From NCBI GenBank assembly GCA_009760855.2, contig WPIO01000035.1:1-64000 (forward strand): a stretch of 64,000 nt of DNA, given 5' to 3'. The first letter of the stretch is position 1. Each line of letters opens with the position of its first letter. Shown piece after piece: positions 22,092-33,178 of the stretch. The position numbers and the translations under genes were made by a program. The notes beneath the pieces were generated by a model that saw only the letters and a list, made by a program, of their open reading frames with translations, was not told the DNA's origin and ran no database searches. Origin of the DNA: Cristatella mucedo (lineage: Eukaryota > Bryozoa > Phylactolaemata > Cristatellidae).

Positions 22092-22971
22092 AACATCTTA
22101 TTTCTTAACCTTTTGCGTGGTAATTTCGTATGAATCTAAGGTAATTATAGATTATTTTTAATTCATTGTTCATTTGAATAAGTGTGGACTGGTAGGCGCG
22201 AGTTTTTCCGTTTCCTCGTGGGAAAAAGGCGAGTCTCAAGTTAATCACTGTCCTAGTAACAAGGGCAAAGTTTGAATAGAATAGTGATTTTTTTTTTACC
22301 CAAGGACATATATTGCGCTAAATTGTGTTATTATTGCGATCAATCTTTTTCTAAGCTTTGAGCATTAACTGAAAAGCAGAGACAGCGGCGGCGGCGTCTG
22401 TCGCGGGGCGGCGCTGCTTTGACCGGTTGCGACTGCCTCGCTGCCAGCCTACGTAGGGGTCGCCAGTTGTAGAAAGATGCCGAAAATGCATTTCGCGCGG
22501 CTTAATTCCGGGGCTTCAATCCCGAGCATTCTTTCTTCCAGTCTATAGAGTACTTCGGTTAATACATTTCTGGAGCACTCGCCTATGCGAAAAAAAACAC
22601 TCTAGGATCGCTAAACAGCGATGACCTGTGGGTTGCACACCGCAGCGATTCTCTATTAGCGGGCGGACACGTTTCATTCTGAAGGTGATTGCATTAGCGA
22701 AGCTCGGCCGGTAGGGAAATACTGTAGCTATCCCGTGAACGCTCAGTGGGCGGAGCGAGTAGGAAGCCAGACTTGGAGCGAGACTTCCGTCTAAACCTCA
22801 TGCAAAACAAGAAGACCGGGGTAAGGCTCGAGTAGGTAGGAAGCAGATAGGAAGCAGGACTCACCGTCTAAGCCTGGATTTAAGCACATTAGCATTCAGC
22901 TGCATCGCTTCCGGTTTCCCTACCGAGGGACTAAAGCAAAGCCCAAGTAGCTGGATCCATTCTCGTCTTTG
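22092..22971. other. No gene recognised
   Basis: A GC-rich CGGCGG cluster lies near 22380-22430. No coding motif or known repeat was seen. This is the left flank of the complete hAT element. Confidence 0.5.
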
Positions 22972-23427
22972 CAGTGGCGTAGAAAGGGGGCGGGGTACAG
23001 ATGTATCCGGGCGCCAAGGTCAAGGGGCCCCAAAAGCAAAATGGGATGCGTATATTTTTAAAAGCTTTTTCGTGTGAGAATTCCTACTTTAATTTCAAGC
23101 AGTTGCTGGCTGAGCTAGTTAAGCATTTCTCTAGACTCAGACCAAGCCAGGCATAGCTGGCTGCGCGTGCCTAGGCCCGTCACACACGCCCGGTCCGTGC
23201 AGTGCTGTTGTCGTGACATTGTCTGCCGCTCACTCGGACTGTTCGTCGCCAAAATAGTATGTTTGAGAAAGGGATTAGTGAGAGTGCTTATTTCAGATTC
23301 TATCCTACTTGGAGACACGGTTAGCCTCGAGTCTGCTTTCGCAAGCGTGCAGACGACATCGGCACTTCCTATCTTCCCAAGCCTTTTTGTCCAGCTCCCT
23401 GAGTGTAGTCGTGATGACACGCACTAG

Positions 23428-23575
23428 GTGAGGAGGCTGCCTTCACGATCACGTGGTCCCGAGGCCACGGATTCGAATCCTGAGGTGAGCGATCCTTTAT
23501 TGCCGCTGCAAGCAGCGTTAATAGCCGTAAAGACTCTCCTGTCGCTATGCAAAAGAGGCTGCTGAATCAGCCATC
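23428..23575 (+). mobile_element. tRNA-derived SINE (family SINE-A)
   Basis: A tRNA-like head with B box GGATTCGAATCC at 23469-23480, then the SINE-A body (GCGATCCTTTATTGCC, CTGCAAGC, CTGTCGCTATGCAAAAGAGG) ending in GCTGCTGAATCAGCC. It is inserted in the 5' part of the hAT element. Confidence 0.85.
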
Positions 23576-23704
23576 AGTGCTTTTTGAGGCTCAAACTCTT
23601 CCCCGGGAGACGAAGTCAATGGTTTATATATGAACTGCGTTGCCACTACGGCTACTGGGTACTTTTGTACATTTTTTGGTCACCCCGATCTATATTCAGA
23701 AGAC

Positions 23705-23706
<2 letters not shown>

Positions 23707-23734
<28 letters not shown>
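23707..23734. repeat. (GA)n microsatellite
   Basis: Fourteen GA dinucleotides in the hAT element. Confidence 0.95.
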
Positions 23735-23737
<3 letters not shown>

Positions 23738-23820
23738 GCAAGAATTGTCCAGCATATAAAACAAAAACTCTTCGAGGAGGAGAAAGAAGCGAGAGCTGTC
23801 TAACCTTCTTTAACCTTTAA

Positions 23821-23880
23821 CCTCGTTCAAGGAACCTTCCAGCCGGGGCTGGAAGGTACTGGAAGGTTCGTTGAACGAGG
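23821..23880. repeat. 60-bp imperfect palindrome (22-bp arms)
   Basis: The left arm 23821-23842 and right arm 23859-23880 are reverse complements at 21 of 22 positions, around a 16-bp loop that repeats part of the arm (CTGGAAGGT). A strong hairpin is possible in either strand or in RNA. It lies between the hAT left end and its transposase. Confidence 0.95.
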
Positions 23881-24164
23881 CATAGCTGAAGAAATGCGAG
23901 GACGCAGAAAAGCACCAGGAACGTATAGAAAAGAGCGAGCAGGACGCAGTCAATGGTAAGAACGGGCGAGAGGATGAAAAGAGTGAAGGCAGAAAGCGAG
24001 ATGAAACTGGGAAAAAAGAGCACTCTGCCAGGTAAAAGCTTCATGAAAAAAGCTTTGCTTTATGAAGACAACGACAGTCACCATTTGGACCGTGGGTGGG
24101 GGTACAAGCACAACCACAAGAGAATAAGAAGATACGGTATGTACTGCAATTTCTCAAGCGCTGA

Positions 24165-25970
24165 CCTTGAGTGATATTGGCTACCTGAAGCTTGACCAAA
24201 CTTCTGTTTTACACGCTATTCCGCAGCAACTTCGAACTGAACTAGTACTACAAGGATTAAGCGTGTTTCAGAACAATGAAAATTCGTTTGATGGAAAAAG
24301 TGGTCGAGCCATGAGCACAGCCTGATTAATGAGGCTACTTGCTAATGGGCATGAAGCTTGCAGGACCTGGCTGGTCTACTCTCCCTCAAAGCAGTCGGCA
24401 TATGTCTTCTGTTGTTTGCTCTTCTCTATGTCCACCCGAAATTCCCGATCGACGCTTGAATTGGCAAATTGGTTTAGCCAGTAGAGGAAACCTTAAAAGC
24501 TATTTGCCCCTGAAAACAGCCCTTCTCACCGGCATGCTTTCACACATGGAAAGAAACAGAGAGGATACTTCTCAAAAAAGTGGAATAGACACTGCTATTT
24601 AGGCACAAATCTTATAAGAAAAACAGCTATTGCAAGAAGTCGTAAAGAGAGTTCTCAGATGCATCAAGTTCTTGGTTTCTCAAAACCTGGCATTGCGTGG
24701 TTACCAAGAGAGTCACGGCCTGGACGTATGAGAAAAACATTGAAAACTTCTCGGGAGAACTTTCTTCATCCTCTCGCGCAGCACGTTTTTCTCTTCTGCA
24801 CTCACACCTGGACCGCGTCAGAACGAATCCAAAGTCGGTCTCTTATTCAAAATGAGCTTCTCGGTAAACATGCATCCACAATCAGAGACAGTCTACTCTG
24901 TTTGACTCAACTCCTTATTTGGCACGCCGCGAGCAGATGTCTGAAGTAAACAGATATATCGATGTTGATTTTTACCAACAAAACAGTCATCATCAAAACG
25001 TCTTTCCTCGGCTTTCTTCAAATCTACGCCATAGGTGCTGCAGCAATTGAGTATCTCATTTAGGAAAATCTCAAATCTGACGAAATCTCCTAGCAAGATT
25101 GCAGATTGCAGTGCTACGAGAACGCAGCAGTCACGTCTGGCCACTTGTCAGGCGAAAAAAAGAGAATACTGTCCAGAAATGTGAAGGCAGTTTTGTAAAC
25201 TGTGATAAACAAAGCTTGAACCTGGCAGAAGTTCATACTGCAAGGCGAGATTTCGTTGTCATTGAGTTTTATGGAAAAGTAATCAGTACTTACTTATTCT
25301 TTTCAAGATCAACTCTGAGGTGGGAATAACTGAAGAAAGTCTTAGCCATCGTTGTCAAAAGTGACTCAGCAGCAAGGTGGAGTGCAAGAGTGAAGGCTGC
25401 GGAAGCTATCAGTGATGGACAGAACAGCATCGTAGGGCCTTTTGAAGCAGCTGTCTGAGGACACAGGTGTGGAATACTTGAAGAAACAAGAACTAAAGCT
25501 GGCAGTCTCCTACATTGTCTCTTGAACTTTAACATTTTGGCTTTGTTGCCGTTTTGGTGTAGCATCTTATGTAAGGTTCACCTCGTTCAGAAAAGACTGC
25601 CGGATCCAAAGATGATCTTCAAAGCCGCCTCCTGTGACCTCCACTCTCTTGAGACTGAGTTGCCAAGACTTCGAGAAGACCTGTGCCAAGAATCACTACT
25701 AGATGCCAAAAGGAGATATGAAGTGTGGGTGAGTTGCGGTTGAACGAAGAATCCTCAGAAGGACACATATGCCTGGAGAACTATCTCAAGATGTTGGTCT
25801 CACGGCAAATGAGATTTCAGTTTTTCAATACAACATAGACAATACCCGACAAGAAATTACACTAATTTAACCAGCTCACATATCATGATACAAATTTGAT
25901 TTCCTGTTGGAAGTTGAGAAGCTTTTGAAGATACTTGACCAGACCAAACTCCACTAGCAATGTCTAGATC
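24165..25970 (+). pseudogene. TTF-type hAT transposase, main part
   Basis: Ordered family motifs on the plus strand: a start region near 24165 (IGYLKLDQTSVLHAIPQQLR), the zinc-finger region with TWLVYSPSKQSAYVFCCLLF (about 24365-24425), IQNELLGKHASTIRDSLL (about 24840), QMSEVNRYIDVDF (about 24934), a stretch with ENAAVTSGHLSGEKKRILSR (about 25120-25180), and CDKQSLNLAEVHTA (about 25205, equivalent to the CAAHSLNL motif of the family). It ends with ILCKVHLVQKRLPDPKMIF (25565-25620). Several frameshifts and stops separate these. The reading frame is broken by LINE-A at 25977 and the dimerisation domain lies beyond it. Confidence 0.85.
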
Positions 25971-25976
25971 TTGGAG

Positions 25977-27471
25977 TGCTAGTAAGTTCCAGTCTGGCTT
26001 TAGAGCTAATCACTCCACAGAGTCAGCATTGCTTCGGGTAAACAACGACCTACTTAGGAATGCAGACATGGGTAGAGTGTCTCTGCTTGTTTTGCTCGAT
26101 CTTTCGGCAGCTTTTGATACCATCGATCACAAAGTTCTTCTAGAGCGCCTCTCATCTCGCCTGGGCATCACTGGCACTGCTCTGCAGTGGTTCAGGTCCT
26201 ATCTCAGTGGGAGACTCCAGAGTATTGACGTGAATGGACAAAGATCATCGGAAGTACCTCTGAAATATGGAGTACCTCAGGGCTCAGTGCTAGGTCCGGT
26301 TCTTTTCACGGTTTGTACTCTGCGTCTTGCTGATGTGATTGCCAAGCACAATCTAGGCTTTCACTTCTATGTGGATGACACTCAGTTATACCTTTGCTTT
26401 GATCCCTCCCAGCCTTCGAGCACCTCAAATTCTCTCAACTCACTTGCTGCATGCATTGATGACATCCGCACATGGATGGCAGCGAATTTTCTAAAACTTA
26501 ACGATGATAAAACTAACTTACTAGTTATGGGCAAACCCAGTGTGATCCAGAGATTGGAAAGGCTGACTCTCAAAATTGGCTCTGCCAGCATATCTCCAGT
26601 TGAATCAGCTCGAAATCTAGGTGTCATATTCCAAAGCGACCTCTCGTTAGACGACCATATCAGCTCCACAGTCAAATCCGCCTATTTTTAGCTTCATAAC
26701 ATTGCTAAAATTCGGGCTTGTTTAGATAAAGATACCACGTCCAAGTTGGTCCATGCATTCGTGACGTCCCGTCTCGACTTCTGCAACTCACTGCTTACAG
26801 GCCTACCAGCATGTGTGATCAGGCGATTGCAGCTGGTGCAAAACTTCACAGCTAGGCTTGACTGTCGTGAGCGTCGCAGTCGCCACATTACTCCACTTCT
26901 TGCCGACCTGCACTAGCTACCAGTCAAGCAACGGATTGACTTCAAGGTTTTTTCGCTCACTTTTAGGTCCCTTCATTCTAAGGCTCCAGCCTAGCTCTCC
27001 GACATACTATCACATCAGGCCAAGCATCATACCAACCGCTTTTCAGAATCCAAAAGTCTAGAAATACCTCATACAAACCTCAAATCCTTTGGAGACCGTG
27101 CATTTAGTTCATATGTTTCCAAAGCCTGGAACTCCCTCCCGACCTGCGTCAAAACATCCCCTGACCTGACCACATTTAAAAGGAACCTAAAAACACACCT
27201 ATTTAGGACAGCATTTAGTGGGTCCCTGTGATTCGTCCTTGATGAGCTTATGCGTGCTGACACTGTGCATGCTGCCACTAACCAAATTTGCATGCTGACC
27301 CTGTGCATGTCACCCCTAACCATATTATTCATTTCGTTTGTTTTTCAAGCATGATTTCACTTACCATTCAATGGCATTTCACTTTACAGCAAATGTAAAG
27401 CGCCTAGAGAGAGATTAAGTTCTCTGAGGGCGCTTTATCAAGTGAATTATTATAATTATTATTATTATTCT
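25977..27471 (+). mobile_element. LINE-A, 5'-truncated, nested in the hAT
   Basis: The best preserved RT segment in the window: an open frame to 26691 carries FRANHSTESALLRVNNDLLR, LLDLSAAFDTIDHKVLLERL, the GVPQGSVLGPVLF motif and HFYVDDTQLY (YVDD in place of the usual YADD). A stop at 26690 and damage after it break the post-RT region (26694-27190). The 3' UTR and (ATT)n tail end at about 27471. Similarity to other copies starts at 25977. Its location splits the hAT transposase, so it inserted later. Confidence 0.93.
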
Positions 27472-27479
27472 ATTGTTCA

Positions 27480-27811
27480 GCCGTTGACGGAACAGAGCTG
27501 TACAACGAAAGATGTGACGGTAAATGCTTCTTGCCGCACGTCACGACTCGGCATCAAAGACCTCACTGAAACTCTTGTCTTTAATTGTCCGTTACGGAGA
27601 TGATGTGTTTTCTAATTTGAGAGTTTCTTTGCAAGTTCTTCTCACCGTAGGTATATCAGTTGCCAGTTGTGAATGTTCCTTTGGCAAACTGGAGATAATT
27701 CTGTCTTACCAGAGAGCATCAATAAGGCAAGATCGACTCTCTGACTTGACCTTGCTAAGCATAGAGAAAGAAACGCTGGAAAATATTGAAATTCAAACTG
27801 TAGTAGACTAG
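27480..27811 (+). pseudogene. hAT C-terminal dimerisation domain
   Basis: An open plus-strand segment (27524-27811) reads VLLTVGISVASCECSFGKLE and RQDRLSDLTLLSIEKETLE, the conserved C-terminal dimerisation region of hAT transposases. It continues the transposase interrupted by the LINE-A and ends about 220 bp before the right terminal repeat. Confidence 0.9.
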
Positions 27812-28087
27812 TTTGCCACGTTTAAGGCAAAATTTTCACGTAAGTTAAAGCTACGATATCTACCTTGTACCTGTACTACAATTGATTAAACATTCTTGAT
27901 TCGATATGCTTATTAACGTGTATTTTTTATTTCTTCTTTGGTGAAGCTATTTTGCATCAATGTTTGATCAAGGGAGGGGGTCCCCATTTGTAGGTTTGTC
28001 CCCGGGCGCCGAAAGGTCTCACTACGCCACAGACTCTTTGGTTCCCCCAGAAAGCCTGGAAGGAGTAGCCAGCATCTCAAGAGGCTC

Positions 28088-28341
28088 CATGATAATAATA
28101 ATAAAAATAAAAACACATTTGATTAAGCGACCTCAGCGATCTCAGTCTCTTTCTAGGCGCTTTACAATAGCTGGAAAGAAAGCACGATCGAATGGTTAGT
28201 GGTAGCATGCTCAATAAACAACATGAATAACATGGTTAAGGGTGACATGCACAGGGTCAGCATGCAAATGTGGTTAGTGTCAGTATGCACAGTGTCAGCA
28301 CGCATAAGCTCATAAAATAGAATTACAGGGACCCACTAAAT
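28088..28341 (-). mobile_element. LINE-A 3' end (older copy), SPIN insertion target
   Basis: A minus-orientation tail (ATA/AAT-rich at 28088-28112), the family stem-loop, and a 3' UTR with GGTGACATGCACAGGGTCAG, ending at CACTAAAT where the SPIN-like element begins. The LINE resumes at 28619 for about 35 bp. It is more diverged than the copy at 28757-31010. Confidence 0.85.
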
Positions 28342-28618
28342 CAGCGGTTCTCAACCTTTCTAATGCCGCGACCCCTAACCATAAATTAATTATCGCTGCT
28401 ACTTCATAACTGGAAATTTGCTACTGTGAACCTTAATATAAATATCTTATATGCAGGATTTATTTTCATTGTTAGAAATTGAACATAATCAAAGCATAGG
28501 AACTCATCGAAAATCTATCCACATCGTGAATTATTGTTTTCCGATGGTCTTAGGCGACCCCTGAGAAAGGGTCGTTCGACCACCAAAGGGGTGGAGACCA
28601 ATAGGTTGAGAACCGCTG
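28342..28618. mobile_element. SPIN-like non-autonomous hAT element (277 bp)
   Basis: Terminal inverted repeats of 16 bp, CAGCGGTTCTCAACCT at 28342-28357 with its reverse complement ending at 28618. Flanking 8-bp duplications are CACTAAAT (28334-28341) and CATCAAAT (28619-28626), agreeing at 6 of 8 positions. The interior contains GCCGCGACCCCT, GCTACTTCATAACTG, AAATATCTTATATGCAGGAT, TTTCCGATGGTCTTAGGCGA and AGGGTCGTTCGACC. I recognise these from the SPIN family of hAT elements, including the mouse URR1 type. It is inserted in LINE-A sequence. It has no coding capacity. Recognition is from memory. Confidence 0.9.
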
Positions 28619-28656
28619 CATCAAATGCAGTTATAAATAGGTGCTCCACACAGGTT

Positions 28657-28756
28657 GCAACAGAATTTCCATGCGTCGTCATTCGCATTTGGCGAATGAC
28701 TCCGACATGTCTCTCCCCTCTCCGATGTGTCTCTCCTCCCTCCCTCCCTCCGACGT
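28657..28756. repeat. Junction minisatellite between two LINE-A pieces
   Basis: About 100 bp of foreign sequence replaces LINE-A sequence. It has a 9-bp palindrome (GTCATTCGC at 28678-28686 and its complement at 28692-28700, 5-bp loop), then three near-repeats of the form GA(C/T)(A/G)TGTCTCTCC separated by CTCC and TCCCTCCC runs. It joins the old tail to the younger LINE-A. Confidence 0.75.
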
Positions 28757-31010
28757 GTCTCCAAAGGATTTGAGGTTTGTACGAGGTATCTGTAGACTGT
28801 TGGATTCCGAAAAGCGGGCGGTACGATGCTTGGCCTGATGGGGTAGTATATCTGACAGATAGGCTGGAGCCAAAGAATAGAGGGACCTAAAAGTGAGCGA
28901 AAAAACCTTGAAGTCGATCCGTTGCTTGACTGGTAGCCAGTGCAGGTCGGCGAGAAGTGGTGTAATGTGGCAACTGCGACGCTCACGACAGACAAGCCTA
29001 GCTGCAGAGTTTCGCACCAGCTGCAATCGCCTGATCACACATGCTGGTAGGCCAGTAAGCAGTGAGTTGCAGAAGTCAAGATGGGATGTCACGAATGCAT
29101 GGACCAACTTGGACGTGGTATCTTTATCTAAACAAGCCCGAATTTTAGCAATGTTATGAAGCTGAAAATAGGCGGATTTGACTGTGGAGCTGATATGGTC
29201 GTCTATAGAGAGGTCGCTTTGGAATATGACACCTAGATTTCGAGCTGATTCAACTGGAGATATGCTGGCAGAGCCAATTTTGAGCGTCAGCCTTTCCAAT
29301 TTGTGAATCACACTGGGTTTGCCCATAACTAGTAAGTTAGTTTCATCGTCATTTAGTTTTAGAAAATTCGCTGCCATCCATGTGAGGATGTCATCAATAC
29401 ATGCAGCAAGTGAGTTGAGAGAATTTGAGGTGCTCGAAGGCTGGGAGGGATCAAAGTAAAGGTACAACTGAAAGTCATCCACATAGAAGTGAAAGCCTAG
29501 ATTGTGCTTGGCAATCACATCAGCACGAGGGAGAGTATAAACTGTGAAAAGAACCAGACCTAGCACTGAGCCCCGAGGTACTCCATATTTCAGAGGTACC
29601 TCAGATGATCTTTGTCCATTCACGTCAATACTCTGGAGTCTCCCACTGAGATAGGACCTGAACCACTGCAGAGCAGTGCCAGTGATGCCCAGGCGAGATG
29701 AGAGGCACTAAAGAAGAACTTGGCGATCAATAGTATCAAAAGCTGCCGAAAGATCGAGCAAAACAAGTAGAGACACTCTACCCATGTCTGCATTCCTAAG
29801 TAGGTCGTTGTACACCCTAAGCAATTCTGACTCTGTGGAGTGATTAGCTCTAAAGCCAGACTGGAACTTACTAGCAAGGTGTGAGGTTTCGATATATGAG
29901 TTTAGCTGGTCCGCCACGACCCGTTCCAGTGTCTTTGATAGGAATGGTAGAAGGGAGACTGGGCGGTAGTTGCTGAAGTTCTCTTGGTCTAGTGCGGCTT
30001 TCTTGAGAAGTGGCCTGACTACAGCTTTTTTGAAAGGTGCTGGGACATGACCTGAGGCTAATGACATATTAATGATGTTAGTTATGCATGGCAGCAGCAG
30101 CAGATCAATGCAACGTAGGAGCAGGGCAGTGGGAATAGGGTCCAAAGGACTTGTCTTCTTTGATTGGGATACGAACTTCAGGACTAGATCACTAGTGACC
30201 TGCTTAAATGTAGACATTGTGGTGCAGCCAGGAGTAAGGGAATAGCATTGTAGTGATGTTGTCATCGCAGGTATGGATTCCCTGATCTTTCTGTCTTCTG
30301 TACAAAGAATCGAGAGAAGTGATCGGCTAGATCATCACCAGGATCATTAGATAAGGAGCTAATCTGGGAGCGGTTGAGGAGATGGTTGATCGTCGAAATC
30401 AGCATTTTTGGATTGTGCATCTGTGATTCAACAATGTTTTTATAGAAGCTAGACTTGGCCTTTGCTAGGATCAATTGGTACGACCTACAGTAGTCTTCAT
30501 ATGCCTGTCGATGGAAAGTCAGTCCAGATCTTTGGTATGTTTTTTCAAGCTTTCGCTTAGTAGACCTGGCTAGTTTAATGTCTGTGGTAAACCATAAGCC
30601 GTCTGGGCGGGGCGCACAGTGCACTTTGTCAGAGGTGCAAACTCGTCGAGCGTGTCAGCTAGTGTCGTGTTGTAGCTATCTACCAATGATGACAGATCGG
30701 AGGGAGGACTGAGCAGCAGAGGTGAAGCAGATATTCTCGCACGGACAGCATCGATGTGAAGGGTCTTGAGGTTTCGCGATTCACAGGTTATTTTAGAGGA
30801 TGATGTGGGCACACACTGTAGATTGAATGAGATCTGCATGTGGTCAGATAAGCAGGATTTGGTAATAATTGGTGATGACAAAGTGCAGTCGTATGAGAAA
30901 ATCTGGTCGAGTGTGTGACCCTTGATGTGAGTAGGGCCATGCACATGAGCCACAAGAGACAATGAGTCAGTCAATGCACAAAATTCGGTTCTGAATGTGT
31001 CAGATAAGTT
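28757..31010 (-). mobile_element. LINE-A, recent copy lacking both ends
   Basis: Nearly identical by eye to 10400-12660 of the long LINE-A, including the same internal stop that ends the RT segment at 29708 and the same frame break near 30600. Frames: inter-domain region (30262-30974), RT start (29708-30265), and RT palm to post-RT (28679-29623, with HFYVDDFQLY). The 5' end stops at about 31010. The 3' end stops at 28757 in a minisatellite, so the UTR and tail are missing. Confidence 0.92.
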
Positions 31011-31856
31011 TTCTGATAGTTACCCAAGCAACTGAACTTTGTCAACTGCTCCTTTACAACTGAGCTTCAGGCGCGCTCAAGTGCAGGTGCAGTGTTCATA
31101 ACTGCATATCGGCTATTAGCTATGGCTAGTCGTCAATTAGCTAGAAAGCACTTAAACCGTCGAGTGTCCGTTGGCATTTTCTCATGCTAACACGGCATAC
31201 TCTTGTCAGTCACTGAAACAGATTATCAGTGGATGGCAAAGCATGGATTCAATACGATGCTAGCGCCAGCAATAAACATGCAGTGCTGACTCATTTCATG
31301 CCAATTGACGTGCATTCGATTGAGGCAATCTGGAATCGCCAGGGCCGCCATCAGTTAAGCGGATCACGTGTAGAGCCTACGGGTAGGTTCAGGCAAAGCC
31401 TATTGCGGTTTTAAGCTTTATTGCGTGGTTATGGTTTTTTCGGTTTATGGTATATATAAGGTTACGGTTTAATTAGTTGATGTTTTATGGGGATGAGGTA
31501 CGGCCTGCAGAGAGGGGTCGAGCTTCGAGCGAAAATACACCGCTGTTCTCTGACACGGAGGTGTTTCAGTTCAGTCGCTTGCTTGCTGTCGGAGAGTCAA
31601 ACTACACCTATGCGCTTTACTCCGTGTTTAACTTCATGTCGCGCTGCTTTTTGCACCTAGACTATTTCTTTCTGTCCTTCGTTTTGCACTTTTCGAAAGC
31701 CCGAGCGACAGTCGTGTCGCACAGGGCGGTGCAGGGGAAGCCGATTACGTACGCGAGTTCGTGCAACGGTGCGACTACGGACTCAACTAGCCAACTGCAG
31801 CCGCCATCCACGACACGAGCGCTAGCTAGGTCACAGCCGTCCACGATGCCAGAATT

Positions 31857-31898
<42 letters not shown>

Positions 31899-32625
31899 CT
31901 TTTCGCTGCTACCCACATCCTCAGTGCAAAACATGCAAGAGCTCATACTCTTCATCTGCTCCACGTGCTTAGCGGCTGGCGCTAGGCGGCACCGCCCTGT
32001 CGGCCGTCGGGCAGAAGTCAAGCGCTTTATAAAGCCCTGAGCTTTCAAAGCTTGAAAGCCTGGCTAGTGATGAAAAAAAATGAGCTGAACTGTACTGCAG
32101 CCGCGAGAAAACCTATGGCCGCGACTAGTAATGCGAGGGGATGGTCAAACTGGTGGCTCCAAGTCTATTTAGAACATTCGCTTGAACTTCTCTACTCCAC
32201 AGCCCTGCTAAAAGGCTCAACTTGGATCGTCCTGTCAACATTACGTTGTAGCGTTTTGCTTCTTTCCTCAAAGCTGAGGTACTTAGGTCCCTTCACACCA
32301 ACACATTGAAAAGAGCGTGTCGGGTGCCTGACTACTAATTTACGGCAAAGTTTGCAACACTAAGTTTGGAACACCGTGCCTTGTCTAAGCCGCTGAGTCA
32401 TGAGTGCACTGTAACACACAGTAACCATCTTGCCACGAGAAATAAAATTAAAAAATGAAATAACACCTTAAGCAATGTAAAGCACGAGCAATTTCAATTC
32501 AAGTAGGATGAGTGGTCAAATCTCTTGTTATCTGGAGAGTAACAATGCAAGCCATGCATGCTGCGCCACGAGTCAACACAGTCCTGCGATAAATAAGACG
32601 TAAGCACATAGAAAAGCCAACAGAA
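31011..32625. other. No gene recognised; contains a TATA-like run
   Basis: This lies between a LINE-A and the desaturase 3' end. A TATATATAAGG run occurs near 31450. A 187-codon plus ORF at 31477-32040 includes the CT tract and has no recognisable domain, so I do not call it a gene. Confidence 0.5.
31858..31896. repeat. (CT)n microsatellite
   Basis: About 19 CT dinucleotides. Confidence 0.97.
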
Positions 32626-32631
32626 TTTATT
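32626..32631 (-). promoter_or_regulatory. Candidate poly(A) signal of the desaturase
   Basis: AATAAA on the minus strand, about 550 bp downstream of the desaturase stop codon, in sequence free of recognisable repeats. Position and orientation fit a 3' end, but transcript data would be needed to confirm it. Confidence 0.45.
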
Positions 32632-33178
32632 GAGGATGTGAAAAACAAGGCAACAAAATGGTGCAATTTTCATATTCTCCGGTCCAATTGCTTTTCACAG
32701 CACCGTTAAACAGACTTTCGGTAAGTTGCAGCCAACTTTTGACGCTGAATACACTAACAACAAGCAAATGATAAAAGACGGATCAGCGGATGCACCAGCA
32801 TCTTGATGGGAACTGGCTGTTCAACAGCACTGACGCAAATACGAAGAGTGACACTCTGTACAGCCTACAACAAACAGAGAATTAGGCGTCCTTGTATACC
32901 ATCACAAACGAAAGACAAAACATGTATATTGCACTGTGCACCAAGGACGGTGTTGTAGCCTAGGCACCACTGATTGCTGTTCACAATACATCAACCTGGA
33001 AATGCATCGAACGGAGTTCTTCATCTGCAGCCAATTACTGAGATCTGCTCTAAAAGACATTGTCTTTAGAGGCCTTGTTCCTCCACAAGCTTGTTATCAG
33101 GCTAGGTATTGCATTCAAAAACTCTGCAGCGGCTTCAGCGAGCCCCTTCCGTCGACCGTTCGTTCGTTGCCGTCTTGC

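Larger units (their letters stand above)
22972..28032 (+). mobile_element. Complete hAT transposon with nested LINE and SINE
   Basis: The left end CAGTGGCGTAG (22972-22982) is matched in reverse at the right end by CTACGCCACAG (28022-28032), one mismatch from perfect. Both ends are followed by G/C-run subterminal sequence including GGGCGCC. The 8 bp outside are CGTCTTTG on the left and ACTCTTTG on the right, agreeing at 6 of 8 positions, as expected for an aged hAT target duplication. Inside, a plus-strand TTF-type hAT transposase can be followed from about 24165 to 27811. It is interrupted by a LINE-A at 25977-27471, and a SINE lies at 23428-23575. Without the insertions the element would be about 3.4 kb. 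It is inactive because of frameshifts and stops. Confidence 0.87.

Noticed and set aside
31477-32040. A 187-codon plus-strand ORF
   Set aside because: It crosses a CT microsatellite and shows no recognisable domain.
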